Source of the DNA: Gari tellinella
Taxonomy: Eukaryota; Mollusca; Bivalvia; Cardiida; Psammobiidae
Direction of reading: 5' to 3'
Assembly (NCBI GenBank): GCA_922989275.2
Contig: OV277866.1
Location: 57,713,246 to 57,777,245, forward strand
DNA: 64,000 nt
The notes under the pieces were generated by a model, which searched no databases, was not told the DNA's origin, and was given only the letters and a program-made list of their open reading frames with translations. The position numbers and the translations under genes are program-made. Positions 39,201-54,200 of this stretch are shown in pieces (the first letter of the stretch is position 1; the number at the start of each line of letters is the position of its first letter).

Positions 39201-42200
39201 AGTTGTTGTTTGATACAAGATAATCTGTATCAAGGGCTCCAGATAAGAGGGAGTATACTGAACAAATCCAACATTTTCTCACTCATTTCAGCACCAAATC
39301 TTATAGTGTTACTACAGTGGAGAAAACGTTATTCTTTCCCAATAAACGCGTTTACGCTAAAACTAGTATTTCTATTGCAAACAGTTTGGAGCCAGATCAG
39401 ACGCCGGGTAACCCGGCGTCTGATCAGGCTCCAAACTGTTTGCCACCAAGATAAACATGAATTATCAGAATTGTCCAAAAGTTGCCTTTTTCTACGTTTT
39501 AGTGCTTTGCGTTTGCGTACGTTTGCGTTTAAACGGGAAAGAATAACAGTTTCCCCACTGTACTCATCATTAGAATCGTCTTGAAGAGACGATTCTAATG
39601 GGTAGTGACACCATAGGGTTTTAATTAATTTATAATGCAGAAGTAAAGATTTTATTTTTTTAAGTTACTCGCCTTATCTTGAGTGTTGCTGCATGTGCAT
39701 GATTTTAGTGTGCTGTTGTGTGTCACTGACTTTATATTTATTCTAAAGTAGAATCAATACATAGTTCCACAATCTTTAATTTGTCTTTAAAGTATTTGTT
39801 GTAGGGAACTGTCCCGACCCATTATGTGCAGATGCCAGATGGATCGTTTTGTTTTCAGGAAGTGATGGTCTTTGAAGTAATTAAAAAATATTTTTACCTA
39901 CGGACGGACAGGGCCACACCAATAATTATATGACCACCTTTAGAGGTGGGCCTATAAAAATTGGAATTCTAAGGATTTTGTATGATCAACTTATGGCAGC
40001 CCTGTGGTAACTACTGTGAGTGGAGCTTATCTATTATTTGCGGATCTATGTATTGCTGTTTGAGCCAATGAGAAATTAGTGTTCCAAGTCTAAAGAAGCT
40101 GGCCAATGAGCTGTTAGTATTCTGATCTATGGTCACTCGTTGCATTTACCAACTGTCTTTGCTCTTCCTTTGACAATGCAAATCTCTAGACATAAACACA
40201 TGCAACAATTAAACTAGGTCATTTCACAAGAAACATACAAACGAGCCGTGCCATGAGAAAACCTGAATTATTGCATTGCAAACAGTGTAGATCAAGGCCA
40301 ACCACCACATCAAAGTCTTTGGGGCTGGCCTTGATCTACACTGTTTGACACCCACATGCATCTTAACCCTTTCCCACATAGCATATCTCTAGTACTGAAT
40401 ATAGGTGTCCTCTTAAAGCAGGTTGAAAGTAAAGCAGAATGCGCTTTAAGCGCATTCTGCTTTACTTTCAGCCTGCTTTAAGCTATCATCTGCTAGAATA
40501 TAGAAAATGTTTTGTATTATACATATATATGAATGTATAAATTGGAACTATTTTCTTCAGGGCAAGAATAAACTGAATGCGCTAAAAGGCGCTTCTATGG
40601 GGGAAAGGGTTAAGCATTTTATGTAGCTGTATTATTACGGTATTTGGTTGTGTAGATGAATCCAGATACAGAGCATTATGATGACAACGGTGCTTGTTCT
40701 GTACAATGTTTAAATGCAGTAAGGCTGGTTTTGTCATGATACGGCTCAAATTATTTTATCCTAGTATATAATAATACATTAATTGTAATTCAAAGATTAG
40801 ATTTCTGAAATATCCATTATTTTCTTCTGTGTTTTAAGAAACTACATGATCTAATTACTGAAGGAAATAATTATAAAAATAACAATTTAATCTAAATAAA
40901 AATATCACCATATTTTTAAGAATTGACACTATTCCATAGATGATGAAATGTTTTTTTTTTTTTTTTATCTCTTTACATGCTAAACAATATTGTTGTAAAC
41001 AATAGTTGTAGTCTGCTACTGTTATAAACAAGAGCCGCATGCGGCACTAAATCGCTCACCTGGTACCCATGATTACGGTCATGTAAATGGACTAGTAATG
41101 ATTAAGTTTTCACTTATTCACCCTCACCCACTGGTGGCCATGTTGTTTGAGCTAGGAAGATTATTTGACAACAAGAGCCGCATGCGGCCCTAAATCGCTC
41201 ACCTGGTATCCATGATTACGGTAATGTTAATGGACCAGTAATGATTAAGTTTTCACTTATTCACCTCCACCCACTGGTGGCCATGTTGTTTGAGCTAGGA
41301 AGATTATTTGAAGAAAACTGGCAAAGGGTCACCCATGAATTGTAAAATCATTATTAATTCAGACCAATAGTTTCAGAAATTTTTTTTGAAAGTTTTTCTA
41401 TACAGAAATATAAGGAAAACTTGCCCCACCCACTGGCGGCCATGTTTTTTAAGATAACAAAATGATTTTAAGAAATCTGGTAGATGATCATGAATTGACC
41501 ATTTGTGTAAAATTATTTTTAATTTGGACCAGTAGTTTCAGAGAAAAAGATTTGTAAAGTTTTTACTATACAGTAACATAAGGAAAACTTTCCCCACCAA
41601 CTGGCGGCCATGTTTTTTCAGATATCAAAATAATTTAAAGAAATCTGGTAGAAGATCATGAATGGATCATTTGTGTAAAATATTTTTTAATTTGGACCAG
41701 TAGTTTCAGAGAAGATTTGTAAAGATTTTACTATACAGTAACATAAGGAAAACTTGCCCCACCCACTGGTGGCCATGTTTTTTTAGATATCAAAATAATT
41801 TTAAGAAATCTGGTAGAGGGTCACCCATGGATCATTTGCATAAAATTTCTTTCAAATCTACGAGTAGTTTTTGACAAGAAGATTTTTTAAGTTTTCACTA
41901 TATAGCCATATAAGGAAAATCTGCCCCACCCACTAGCGCCATGTTTTTTAAAATAGGAAAATTATTTTAAGAAATCTGATAGAGGGTCACCAATGGCACA
42001 TTTGGGTAAAATTGTTTTAAATTCAGACCAGTAGTTTTTGACAAGAAGATTTTTAAAGTTTTTTCAATTGGTTGCCATGGCAACCACAATTTCAATTGGA
42101 TGACCTATATTTGAAGAAATCTGAGAGAGTACCCTACAAGGAACAATCCTATGAAGTTTTGATGAAATTGGCCCAGTGGTTTCCAAGAAGAAGATCTTTG

Positions 42201-45200
42201 AACAAAAAGTTTGACGACGGACACAGGGCAGTCACAATAGCTCACCTTGGCACTTCGTGCCAGGTGAGCTAAAAAACCACACCAAAAATGAAGATTTTTT
42301 TCAACATACAGTCGAACTTCGATATCTCGAACTCGGTTAAATTAAACATATAAATTAGCCATGTTTTAACTTTCAAATATGGGTATGTTTGACTTAACCG
42401 AGCATGAAATAATGCAGTTCATGTGTCAAACTATCGGATAGTTCAGTTAAGCATTAGTTCGAGATATCGAAGTTTGACTGTAATGTCAAACAGTTTAGAT
42501 CCAGATGAGACAGGCAACATCTCATCTGGACCCAAATTGCTTGCAAAGATAATAACCGTTTTACCACTTGGTTAAACACTATATACATTACACTTACAAG
42601 TAATACTATATTCTTTCAATGTTACAAATTTTCATAAATTCTGATATTCTTTTTATTTCAGTCAAATTAAGTCCAGCTAATTACAGGACTAGTAGAGGAA
42701 GACTCCAGAATCCCTTAATGCACTGTTTCAGGCACAAATCGCCAGCTGGAAGGCTTCCCCACATGATAAATCCGAATGAACAGACTGGGATTCCAACTCA
42801 CAGCTGTGAGGAGCTTATTGATGTAAGTCATAGTGACTATACCACTAGGCCATGGAGAAAAAGTTAAATAAATTTCATAAGAATCGGACACATCACAAAT
42901 ATAACTATACATGTATTATCAAGCCATCAATCCTAAAGACTGGCCATGCATCATCCTTTGAAGGGTTGAAAAATAAATTTAACTATATACATGTAGAAAG
43001 ATTTATGCTACAGTTAATCTTGTCCAATCCCATTGCCCCAGGTGGCCACTTTAAACATGTTAAAAGTAAAGCAGAATGTACCTAAAGGCACATTCTTCTT
43101 TACTTTTAGCCTGCTTAAATCTCCACCCATATAAGTGCCTTTTAGTGAATACATGTTCCTCCACTGAAAAAATAGTTCTCATTTTTACTGTCATAATGAT
43201 AAACATATACCAAAAGAAACAGTTTCTGTATTGTAGCAGACTGTAGCTCAACCTGCTTTAAGTGGTCACCATGTATGTCTTAAAAACTACAAACAGGCTA
43301 TGTGGTACACGGTTAAAGCATTCATCAGTTTTCAATACTGAAACAAGCTATGGTGGGAAAGAGTTTATACAAGATTAACTGTGTAAGAAAACGAGCCAGT
43401 TTTCGAAACTATAACACTTAATTGGTACAGAAAAATGAGACTGAATAACTAGAAAACTATTTTCAGTATAGTAAAACTCAAACTGATGACTTAAAGATAG
43501 TGTGTTTAGAGACAGGTGGAATCTAGTTTACACTTCAAATGCTGAGTTTTCATACAGACTCTTCTAAACATTGCCTTAACCCATTACCCCATAAATATGC
43601 CTGTAATTTATTCTTTCTCTGAATATGTATTATAAGAATTATGTTCTATATTATAACAGATTATAGCTTAAAGCAGGCTGAAAGTAAAGCAGAATGGGCC
43701 TTAAGGCACATTCTGCTTTACTTTCAACCCGCTTTAAGTGGTCACAATCTTCAATACTAGAAACAGGCTATGGTGTTATGGGTTAAGGGGTTTGTCACAA
43801 AACTATTTGAAAGTACTGAAAACAGTGCAGACCCTGGATCTACACTGTTTGCCAGGGACGTATATATTGGCCCAGCACTGTAAGGGTAGAAGTATAATGT
43901 AAAATAAACTTTGGAAATCACGCTTTAGCTTGAATATGTTATAGATGACAACAGTCTATGTAATCCTTTCCCTCATATAAACACAGTTTTATGTCTGTAC
44001 TTATTCCTGATAAAACTGCCTGGGCCAGCTACTACTCATAATTTAGCTATAAGAAGACTCAAATTTTTGCTGGCAATTGGCAACCTCTCTTTTGCGACCA
44101 CTATACTATTGACCAACGATCTATTGTATAAGGCATGTGGCTGCTTTTCTAAAACAAGGTGAATGTAAAACAGAAAGCTCCTTAAGAAGCTTTCTGTTTT
44201 TCACTCACCTTGCTTTGAGCTGTCACCAGACTCTAATGCAAGCAATAAGCCCTTTATTTACTGGTGGAAGTATAGAGGTTTTCCTGTAACAAGATTGCCT
44301 TTTGCAAACAGTTTGGATTTAGACGAGACTCAGATGAACTCAGAATCCCATCAGGTCCTGAAACTGTTTTATGACCCTTTACCCCATTACTACGCCTTTT
44401 TACGCCTCTAGTTTATTTATTCGTCAAGGAAAATACTAAGTTCCAATTTACACAATTATGAATATGAGCCGTAAGAAATATTTTCTATATTCTAGCCGAT
44501 ATTTGCTTGAAGCAGGCTGAAAATAAAGCAGAATGTGCCCTAAGGCACGTTCTGCTTTACTTTCAACCTGCTATAAGTAGTAACTTGTTTTAAAATTTAG
44601 AAACAGGCTATGCTATGTGGGTTAAGGAAAAGAGACTTTAAATAATTCTACCTCTAGAACAACAGTAGATGACAATATGTTTAAATTGACAATATTACTT
44701 TTCCTTCAAACAGGCCAAACGGGAACAGGTTAGCAAACTTTCTAAACCTTGTTTCTAAACAGAATACTGTACATTAGGTTTTTTCATGCAGATAAGCTTT
44801 TAAGATTTTATTTTTTCATGATTAATTTCTGCAGCCAATATCCAGGCTGTGAAAAAATGCAATAGAAATGCCAGCAAAATACAGAGTACATGATAAACAT
44901 TTGAACTGTGCCATGAGAAAACAAATCTTATTGCATTGCAAACAGTGTAGACCAAGACCAGCTTTTGTGTCTTTTACCCTTAATTCCATAGCCTGTTCTA
45001 GTATTGAAGATCATAGGGACCCGGCACGATTGATTTTTGAGAAAAAAAATTGTCAGAAGGTATATATAGAGACAAGGGGTACAACTGATTGTTAGTATAT
45101 TCTCACCCTATCTCGACAAAGCGGTCATATCACGAATAATAATTGATGAAACGACACCCTTTTTGCATTTCTGTCTAGCTAATATAATACCCTTTCATAA

Positions 45201-48200
45201 AAACATAACATAAAACCAACTATAAGGATGCACTTTCAACAGTAATTGCATTTACTCACAGAAATCAACGACTTTTGGAAAACGGGACAGGTGTTCGTTC
45301 ACAGCTAACACAGCATTGACCACTACTGTACGCTTGTTTAGGCGGTAATCGAGTGTTATAGTCATTGACAACTACTGTACGCTTGTTTAGGCGGTAATAT
45401 CGGGCATGACAGTCATACAGTTCCATAAATATACATCTTTGACACCGATCAAAGCTGATTTCTTCTCAAATCATTGCCGTACAAAAAAGCCTACATGTAC
45501 AAGAATAGCTTTACTGCCGATGAAAACATGCGAATTTGTTGTTGGTATTGCAATGGTTTGAGTATAAATCAGCCTTGATCGGTGTAAAAATGGATATCCA
45601 TGGACCTGTATGACTGTCATGTTCGATATTACCGCCTAAACAAGCACACAGTAGTGGTCAATGCGGTGTCAGCTGTGAACGAACACCTGTCCCGTTTTCC
45701 AAAAGTCGTTGATTTCTGTGAGTAAATGCAATTACTTTTGAAAGTGCATGCTTGCAGTTGGTTTTATGTTATGTTTTTATGGAAGGGTATTATATTAGCT
45801 AGACAGAAGTGCAAAAAGGGTGTCGTTTCATCAATTATTATTCATGATATGCCCAGTTTTGTCGAGACAGGGTGAGAATGTACTAACAATCAGTTGTACC
45901 CCTTGTCTCTATATATACCTTCTGATAATTTTTTTTCTCAAAAATCAATCGTGCCGGGTCCCTGTGTTGAAGATAGGTGACCACTTATATTAAAGCAGGT
46001 TGAAAATAAAGCAGAATACACCTAAAGGTGCATTCTGCTTTACTTTCAACCTGCTCTAAGCTTTCACCTGCTAGGATATAGAAACTGTTTCTTTTGGTAC
46101 AAGTTTATGACTCAGACTGTATAAATTGGAACTGTTTTCTTCAGTGGAGGAATAAATTAAATGTGCTATATGGTGCTTCTATTGGCAGAAAAGGTCAACA
46201 CAGCAGCTGGTCTTGGTCAACACTGTCTAGAACTCACTAAATATGTTTACAATTGTAGACTTTCGGCAGACCCCAATACTGAGATTATAATGGCTAGGTA
46301 CAGCTTTTTTACAATGATACTGTAGTACAGTAAAACCTTTTTTATCCCTTTCCCCCATAGAAGCGCCTTTTAGCGCATTTAATTAATTCCTTAACAAAGA
46401 AAAAAGTTGCAATTTATACAGTCATAAACATGTACCAAAAGAAATATATTCTATATCCTGGCAGATGATGGCTTAAAGCAGGCTGAAAGTAAAGCAGAAT
46501 GTGCCTTAAGGCACATTCTGCTTTACTTTCAACCTACTTTAAGTGGTCTTCTGTCTTCCAAACTAGAAACAAGCTATGGGGGAAAGGGTTATTACAACCA
46601 CTGAAGAAAGGCTAATTGATTGTATAAAAGACAGGTCAAAGCTTAACCCATAGCCTGCCACTCATGACTATAGCTCCATATGCAAACAGCTTGGATCCGG
46701 ATGAGACGCCGAGTAACTCGGCATCTCATCCGGATCCAAGCTGTTTGCCACTCGGACAACATTTTCAGCAATTTTGAGCAACTTTGAAGCACTTTGAAAC
46801 TTGAAGCAGACGAGAAATATAGCAGACGACAATTTATTTGGCGGGCTAAGGGTTAAAGCAAGGTAACAGTAAAACAGAAAGCTCTGGAAGGAGCCATCTG
46901 TTTTGCAGTCACATTGCTTTCAGCAGTCATCTGTCTTAACCCATTACCCCATAGCCTGTTTCTAGTTTTGAAAATAGGTGACCACTTAAAGCAGGTTGAA
47001 AGTAAAGCAAAAGTCTTAAGGCTCATGCTACTTTACTTTCAGCCTGCTTTAAGCTTCCATCTGTTAAATTATAGAAAATATTTCTTATCAAACATATTCA
47101 TAACAGTACCAAATTCTTCAGTCGAGAAATAAATTAAAGACGGAAAAACATGTATTTATGGGGTTATGGGTTAAATACCTATGCTAGGTCACCAGTTTTA
47201 CAATGCAAGGCAGTAAACCCTTTATTATTACTACAACTGAAAAAGGCTAATTGATCATAAGAAAGATTGGTGAAAGCTTACAGCAAGGTAACAGTAAAAC
47301 AGAAGTTTTCTGTTCTAAATTCTAATGACACCTTGCTTCAAATAAGCAGTAACCTGTCTTAAACACCTAACAAATTATAAGTCCTAGTTGAGTTGTTTTT
47401 TACTGTATTTAATAAGTCTGGTTTTCTCATGGCATGGCTCATTTCTTGAAGATGAAAATTAAAGGTTAGAGATGGACATAATAGGGGCCCATCTTACGAA
47501 ACGTTATACGAAAAAAACGAACGTTAGTCAATACTTTAAAAAACATCTAATTTTTTATGTCTAATCCTGTCTTGTAACATCTCTTTGGAATCGTCTTGAA
47601 TCGAGATATAAATAATAATTTAGAATTTTAGAATCTGACTTACGATAATATTTATTTTACGACGTTTCATAACACGGACCCCAGAATGAGTAAATCAAAT
47701 GCACAAAATGCAGTAGAAACACATGGTCAATCTGTAAATCAGCTGATCTGTTACCACGGTACTTGTCTAAATCCAAGCTTCCATCTGGTAGGGAATTATA
47801 CAAAAACAAAGCATCAGAATACACATCAACATGGCAATGAACTGTATGAAACCTTTCAGCACCAGATTTCTTAACTACTTCTTCAACATGGGTAACAATT
47901 TTCAGGTATAGGCCGAAAGGTGAATGAGCCGTGCCATGAGAAAACCTGCCTTATTGCATTGCAAACAGTGAAGATCAAGGCCGCAGTCGCCATGTCAAAG
48001 ACATGGCGCCAGGCCTTCAATGATCTACATTTTTTGACACCCACCTGCATCTAAAGCATTTTATCTAGCTGTAGGTTGTTTGGCACTGTAGACCAAACTC
48101 AGATACAGAGCCTGGGATGACAATATTGCTTGATCTGTACAATGTTACAATTCAATAAGGCAGGTTTTGTCATGGCACCGCTCTATTCTATTCTATCCAT

Positions 48201-51200
48201 TCTATTGAAATCAGATAATTCTATAAATAAGGCTACTGATCTTGCAAGTATGAAACATGTTGTATTTGATAGAGTGGATACAGATCATACACAAGCAGAA
48301 TATACTCAAACTCAACCCTGATTTAGTAATCACTTTAACTCATTGAGGCCTAGTGACGCATATATGAGTCCTTTACCAAACGTGTACATGTCACCCTGAT
48401 CAGAGGGCAAGGTAAACTGGAATTGTCCATTGGAAGTTTCAGGGGATAATGAGTTAATATTCTGGTGCTAAAAGGAATTCACTGAAACTTAATACAATGT
48501 ACATCACTGAAATGAGTAGCAAATATATCTTGTTATAAAAATATTTATAATAAATCATATCAAATACTAAATCATGATGAGTTAAGTCATAAACTGGCAG
48601 TTAAACGCTTGTGGTTTCTGCAAATTAGAAGCTATAATAATTGTCAATTTGTTAACACTACAACACTGATTTTTTTCTCTCCATTCTGCGGTTCTTTATA
48701 ACCACTAGTGACAGTCAAACTTCGATATCTCGAACTCGCTTAACTCGAACTAACAGATATTTTGACACATGAATTACATCAATCCATGTTAGGTTCAGTC
48801 AAACATATCCGTAGTTAAAAGTTAAAATGTGGCTAAGCCACGTTTTAACTTTGAACTACGGATATGTTTGACACAACCAAGTTCAAGATATCGAAGTTTG
48901 ACTGTATGCACCATTAAACATTGTACCATTTGCAGGTTCACTTGTCCTATACAAACAGAGAAGAACCTGATCACAGAGATCCTACAGAAGCCCTCTGATC
49001 AAAGTAAGCACTGTTTATTATTCTGCAATATATTAATTGAAAATTACAGATGTTCATTAGAAGTTTCACAGGTAAATGCATTGATCAGGCTATATTGTAT
49101 GGCCAGGCTTGGTATCATACTCTAACCACCCAATTCTAAAATATACACCGACTGCCAGAAGCTACCAAAGCTGTATGTATGTACTAGAAGCTTTGATACA
49201 TGATGTGTGTTAAACAGTAAAACCTCTCCATTACAACAACTACAACGAGGTCTAATTGCTTAATTGATTGATTGATTGACGGATGACAGCTTAAAGCAAG
49301 GTGACAGTGAAACAGAAAGCTCCTTTAGTCACCTTGCTTTAAGCATTATACCTGCCGTAAATACCTAATAATAAATACAATTTTGTGGTCGTAATAGAGA
49401 GGCTTTAATTTGCTGTATTAATTTATAATCTTGAACCATACTGCCTTTGAATGGCTTTATAGACTAACTACAGTATAATTATGCTGTGCTTAGCAACCAT
49501 TCAAACCTAAGATGTAGGCATGATATTTATGACATTAGTGACTGCTCCATGCAGAAAAGAGCAATGCATAAAGCTCTTTTATGAGCTTTATACATTACTT
49601 CTGTACTGCTTTATAAGCAAACACTTGTCCACATACATCTCAATGTTTTTTCAATAAATGGTTGATTGAAAAACCCTCTATGACTTTAACCCATTTCCCC
49701 ATAGATACAGTGGAGAATCTGTTATTCTTTCCCAATAAACGCGTTTACGCTAAAACTATTATTTGCAGTGCAAACAGTTTGGAGCCAGATCAGACGCCGG
49801 GTAACCCGGCGTCTGATCAGGCTCCAAACTGTTTGCCACCAAGATAAACAAGAATTATCAGAATTGTCCAAAAGTTGTTCTTTTCTACGTTTTAGTGCTT
49901 TGCGTTTGCGTACGTTTGCGTTTAAACGGGAAAGAATAACAGATTATCCACTGTACACCTTTTTACACCTTTATTCATTCCTCCTTAGAGAAAATAGTTT
50001 CACTTTATAAGGTCATGATTATGTACCATCAGAAAAATTCTCTATATCCATGCCGATGGTAGCTTACAGCAGGCTGAAAGTAAAGCCTAAAATGCATTCT
50101 GCTTAACTTTCAACCTGCTTTAAACCTTTGAACCCTAGTCCCACATATAGGCGTCAATTCAAACAGTGTACATGTGAATAAATAACTTGTCCTGTGCAAA
50201 CAGTGAAGGCCCAGATCAGAGGGCTCCGAAAGGAGCCCTCTGTCATCAGGGTCTTCACTGTTTGTCAGTAATACCAAAATTGACAAAAACAGCTCTTAAA
50301 AGCCAGAAATAGACTAGACAAAATCGAAACTGTCCATTTAAAGTTTTAGGGAGGAAAGAGTTAAGTGGTCACCTGTCTACAGGGTAATGGGTTAAGAAAA
50401 ATATATTAACCTTTCTTCTGCTAATAGGGTGAATTGATGCTTTTTTATAATATGATTTTAATATTCAGCAAAAGGGTTAAAAGCTGAGATAAAAATATGT
50501 AAGATAAGAATAGCCTATGTCATGTTATGAATATGATTTACAAACTCACAATCAAAAACTAAAAGCAACTCATTAAAGGGGGTTTATCATTCAAAATTTC
50601 CTCAACAAATGTTAAATATGCAGGAGAAAAAAAATCTTCTAATCACTAATGTGAGAGAATACAAATCTATCGTGCAGAACCTCTTTACCTTCAAAATTAC
50701 CCACATCTGAAAAGTCCCCAAATTACTAAAGATAAAATAATACCTCTAAAAACATGTGGAAATATAAAAAACGAATTACAATCAAACTTCGATATCTCGA
50801 ACTCGGTTAAGTCGAACATACCCGTATTTCAAAGTTAAAACGTGGCTCAGCCACGTTTTAACTTTGAAATATGGGTATGTCGACTGAACCAATCATGAAA
50901 TAATGCAGTTCATGTATCAAACTATCAGATACTTAGAGTTAAGGGAGTTTGAGATATCGAAGTTTGACTGTAACAGTAAAAGTTCAACACTTAAAACTTC
51001 AACTGCTATACATTGTTTCTGTTATTAAAATTGTCATTTCCTGAAATAAATATTGATGAATCATTGCAAAAACTAAAACTAAATAAAGGTTATTTACACT
51101 GATATTCTAGCTTGTCATATAGGTGTTTAATTTATGAACACATCCAAACCGTGGTATCTAAGCAACGAAGTTTCCAAACACATGTGATGAAAATCGGGCT

Positions 51201-54200
51201 AAAATTTTCCAAATTACATGTACATGTATAGCATAAAAACAACTTGACAGATGAACGAATGCTAGCGAACAACACCATTTGTCAATTTTTCAATTTGTAA
51301 AATTAAAGATGTTGCTACTAGTAAATAATGTTTTAAATCCATATTATTAAGTTGTTTGATTCCATATTATTTAGTTGTTTGACAGTTGTTACACAATCAT
51401 TAATAGTGTACTAAAGTTAAAGCAAAATCACTCTTCAAGCTAAATGTACCCAAAACCCTGTAAAACAATGCTAAGCACACATTACTAAAGTTTAGCTGCA
51501 CAACAAAACAATATTGAATTAACTAATTTAGCAGGAAAGAAAGTTGTACTGACAACATCACAAAAATATCCTAAAAATCCTAAAAGTTAAGACACCCTAA
51601 CTGCATAAACATATCAGAAGATCGTTTTCCTGACATAGTTATGTTCTTCTCAGCTTTGTATATCTATAAACCATACCCAACACTAAAACAGACATTCCTG
51701 TGTTCAGCTACAACCATTTAAGTCTTTCACTGCCAAATTATATCGTCTGCTTTAACCCCCTTACTGCCAAATTATATAGTCTGCATTGATAGTGTCTTCT
51801 GCAATCTTTTTTCAAGTCCGATTAAGGGTTTTTTTTTACTTAAGAAATATGCATACGAGTGTCAACAGTATGGATCCTGATCAGACACCACATTATGCGG
51901 CATCTGATCAGAATCCATAATGTTTGCAAAGTCACTGTTTGGCGCCATTGGCAGTGAAAGAGTTAACCCCTTCACTGTCATGACATCATCAGATTTCTAC
52001 AATTGTCGTCTGCTTTTATTTCTCTAATTAAGATTCAGGTGTTTTGAGATAAGAAATATAAAATAGATTGTCAAACAGTTTGAATCCAAACTGTTTACAT
52101 ATGACCAATGTTACCTGTGACTTGGAGTGAGGCAGTGAAGGGGATTAAAGAAGAGCTATGATATTGTTTTGAGAACTATGATATTGGTTATCTCTAAAGA
52201 ATAGTGCTAAATGTAGGACAAAAGTAAGGCAGACAGCTTCTAAAAGAACTCTCTGCTTTACCTTTGTTTCACATATAGCTGCCAGACATAAAGGTTTTAA
52301 AGCACTTAATTTCCGTCTGAGATCATTCTCAGGCATTTGATTGGTCAGATTTGAGCAAATCTGACCAATCAAAATGCTTGAAAACAATCTGAGACTCATC
52401 TCAAACACTTTATAACCTGGGAACCAGTATGTTCATGCATCCTCTTTAGACTGGTTGCCTGTACACAGGGTTGGAAGCAGCTTATATTGTTCATTATTGT
52501 TTTTCTCCTATACCACCAGTCAAGCCAGAAGGCGTATGTGCTCAGCTGATATACCTACCTACTCGCCCTGGTGAGAATCAAAAGTACACAGTTAATAAAC
52601 ACTCTTATTGTTTGCCCTACATGTATATATAACATAATTCACACTTCTTTTAAATGCTGGATTTTCTAAGGAGAGCATAGATATAGTATCAACAAACTTT
52701 CATACTGACAATAAATCTCGAACAATCCAGTACACATTTTGCAAATTTACTTTCATTTGTTGCTCCACATTCTAGATATGTAGACATTTCTGAATATCTG
52801 ATGTTTTACTTTATTACGATGGTAAGCTTAAAAATAAAATACAAACAAGAGGGCCTGAAGGCCCTGATATCGCTCACCTGTTGTACTGAAGCCTGATGGC
52901 TTCACCCGTTTTAATTTAAATCCATTCAAATTTGTAGTATAGCATGTAAACAATTTTGGAATACAACCTCATAATTCTAGTAAAGTAGAGTACATCAATG
53001 GCAGAAAACTAGAGCCTAAACAATACTGAAATGAAGCCTTTTCCAGCATTTCAAAGTATGTCAAGGGCAGATAACTATTGCCACAATGATTAGATTTCAA
53101 CAATAATTGCACTCCTTCGACAACTTATAGCTATATATTCTGTGCCCGATGATGTACAGGAATGTCCTTGAGCAAGACATGTACCGCGAATTGCTCCTCT
53201 CCACCCAGGGGTTAAAATGGGTACCTGTGAAGGGTCTGAGTCGGTACTGCGGCTGCATTTGACTGCGCCATATGTTAGCAGTGCTCAATATTGTAGGCAA
53301 GATGGCTCAATGATCAGGGGAGTATATGTACAGTCGGCTGAGCGGTCATTCGGACTGAAAGTAGACTTGAACTTGGTTTATTACTCTTTTTTTTGTAACC
53401 AAAATCCATTGAAAACTGAAGTTGCAAAACTGTAAACGCTGTTAGATTTGGCATTTTCAGCAATTCAAGGGCAGATAACTCTTGAGCCATTGGTCTGATT
53501 TCAACCATAATCACACTTATTCGAACTTTTGTGGTTATATACAATCTGAGCAAGTTTGAAAAAGACAGGATAAAAATTGTCGCCTCTAGAGTGTAAACAC
53601 CATTAAATATGGCATTTTCAGCAATTCAAAGGTAGATAACTCTCCACCTACTCATCTGATTTTAACCATAATCGACCTCATCTGAACTTTTATGGTCATA
53701 TACAATCTGAGTAAGTTTGAGAAAGATTGAATAAAAACTGTGGCCTCTAGAGTGTAAACACCCTTAAATATGGCATTTTCAGCAGTTCAAAGGTAGATAA
53801 CTCTCGACCTATTTGAGGATTTCAACCATAATCAAACTCATCCCAACTCTTATAGTCATATACAATCTCAGCAAGTTTGAGATAGATTGGATAAAAATTG
53901 TGGCCTCCAGAGTGTAAACACTGTTAAATATGGCATTTTCAGCAACTCAAAGGTAGATAACTCTTGATCTATTTGTCTGATTCCAACCATAATCAAACTA
54001 ATTCGAACTCTTATGGTAATATACAATCTGGACAAGTTTGAGAAAGATTGGATAATAGTGTGGCCTCTAGAGTGTAAACACCCTTAAATATGGCATTTTC
54101 AGCAGTTCAAAGGTAGATAACTCTTGATCTAATGGTCTGATTCCAACCATAATCAACCTCATCCAAACTCTGATATTAATATACAATCTGAGCAAGTTTG

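Noticed and set aside
39090..39584. 164-codon plus-strand ORF
   Set aside because: It runs through a hAT-like MITE and the nested family E MITE. The same peptide ([19 protein letters not shown]) reappears at 49768-50010 and 60627-60917 wherever the repeat occurs, so it is a repeat translation.
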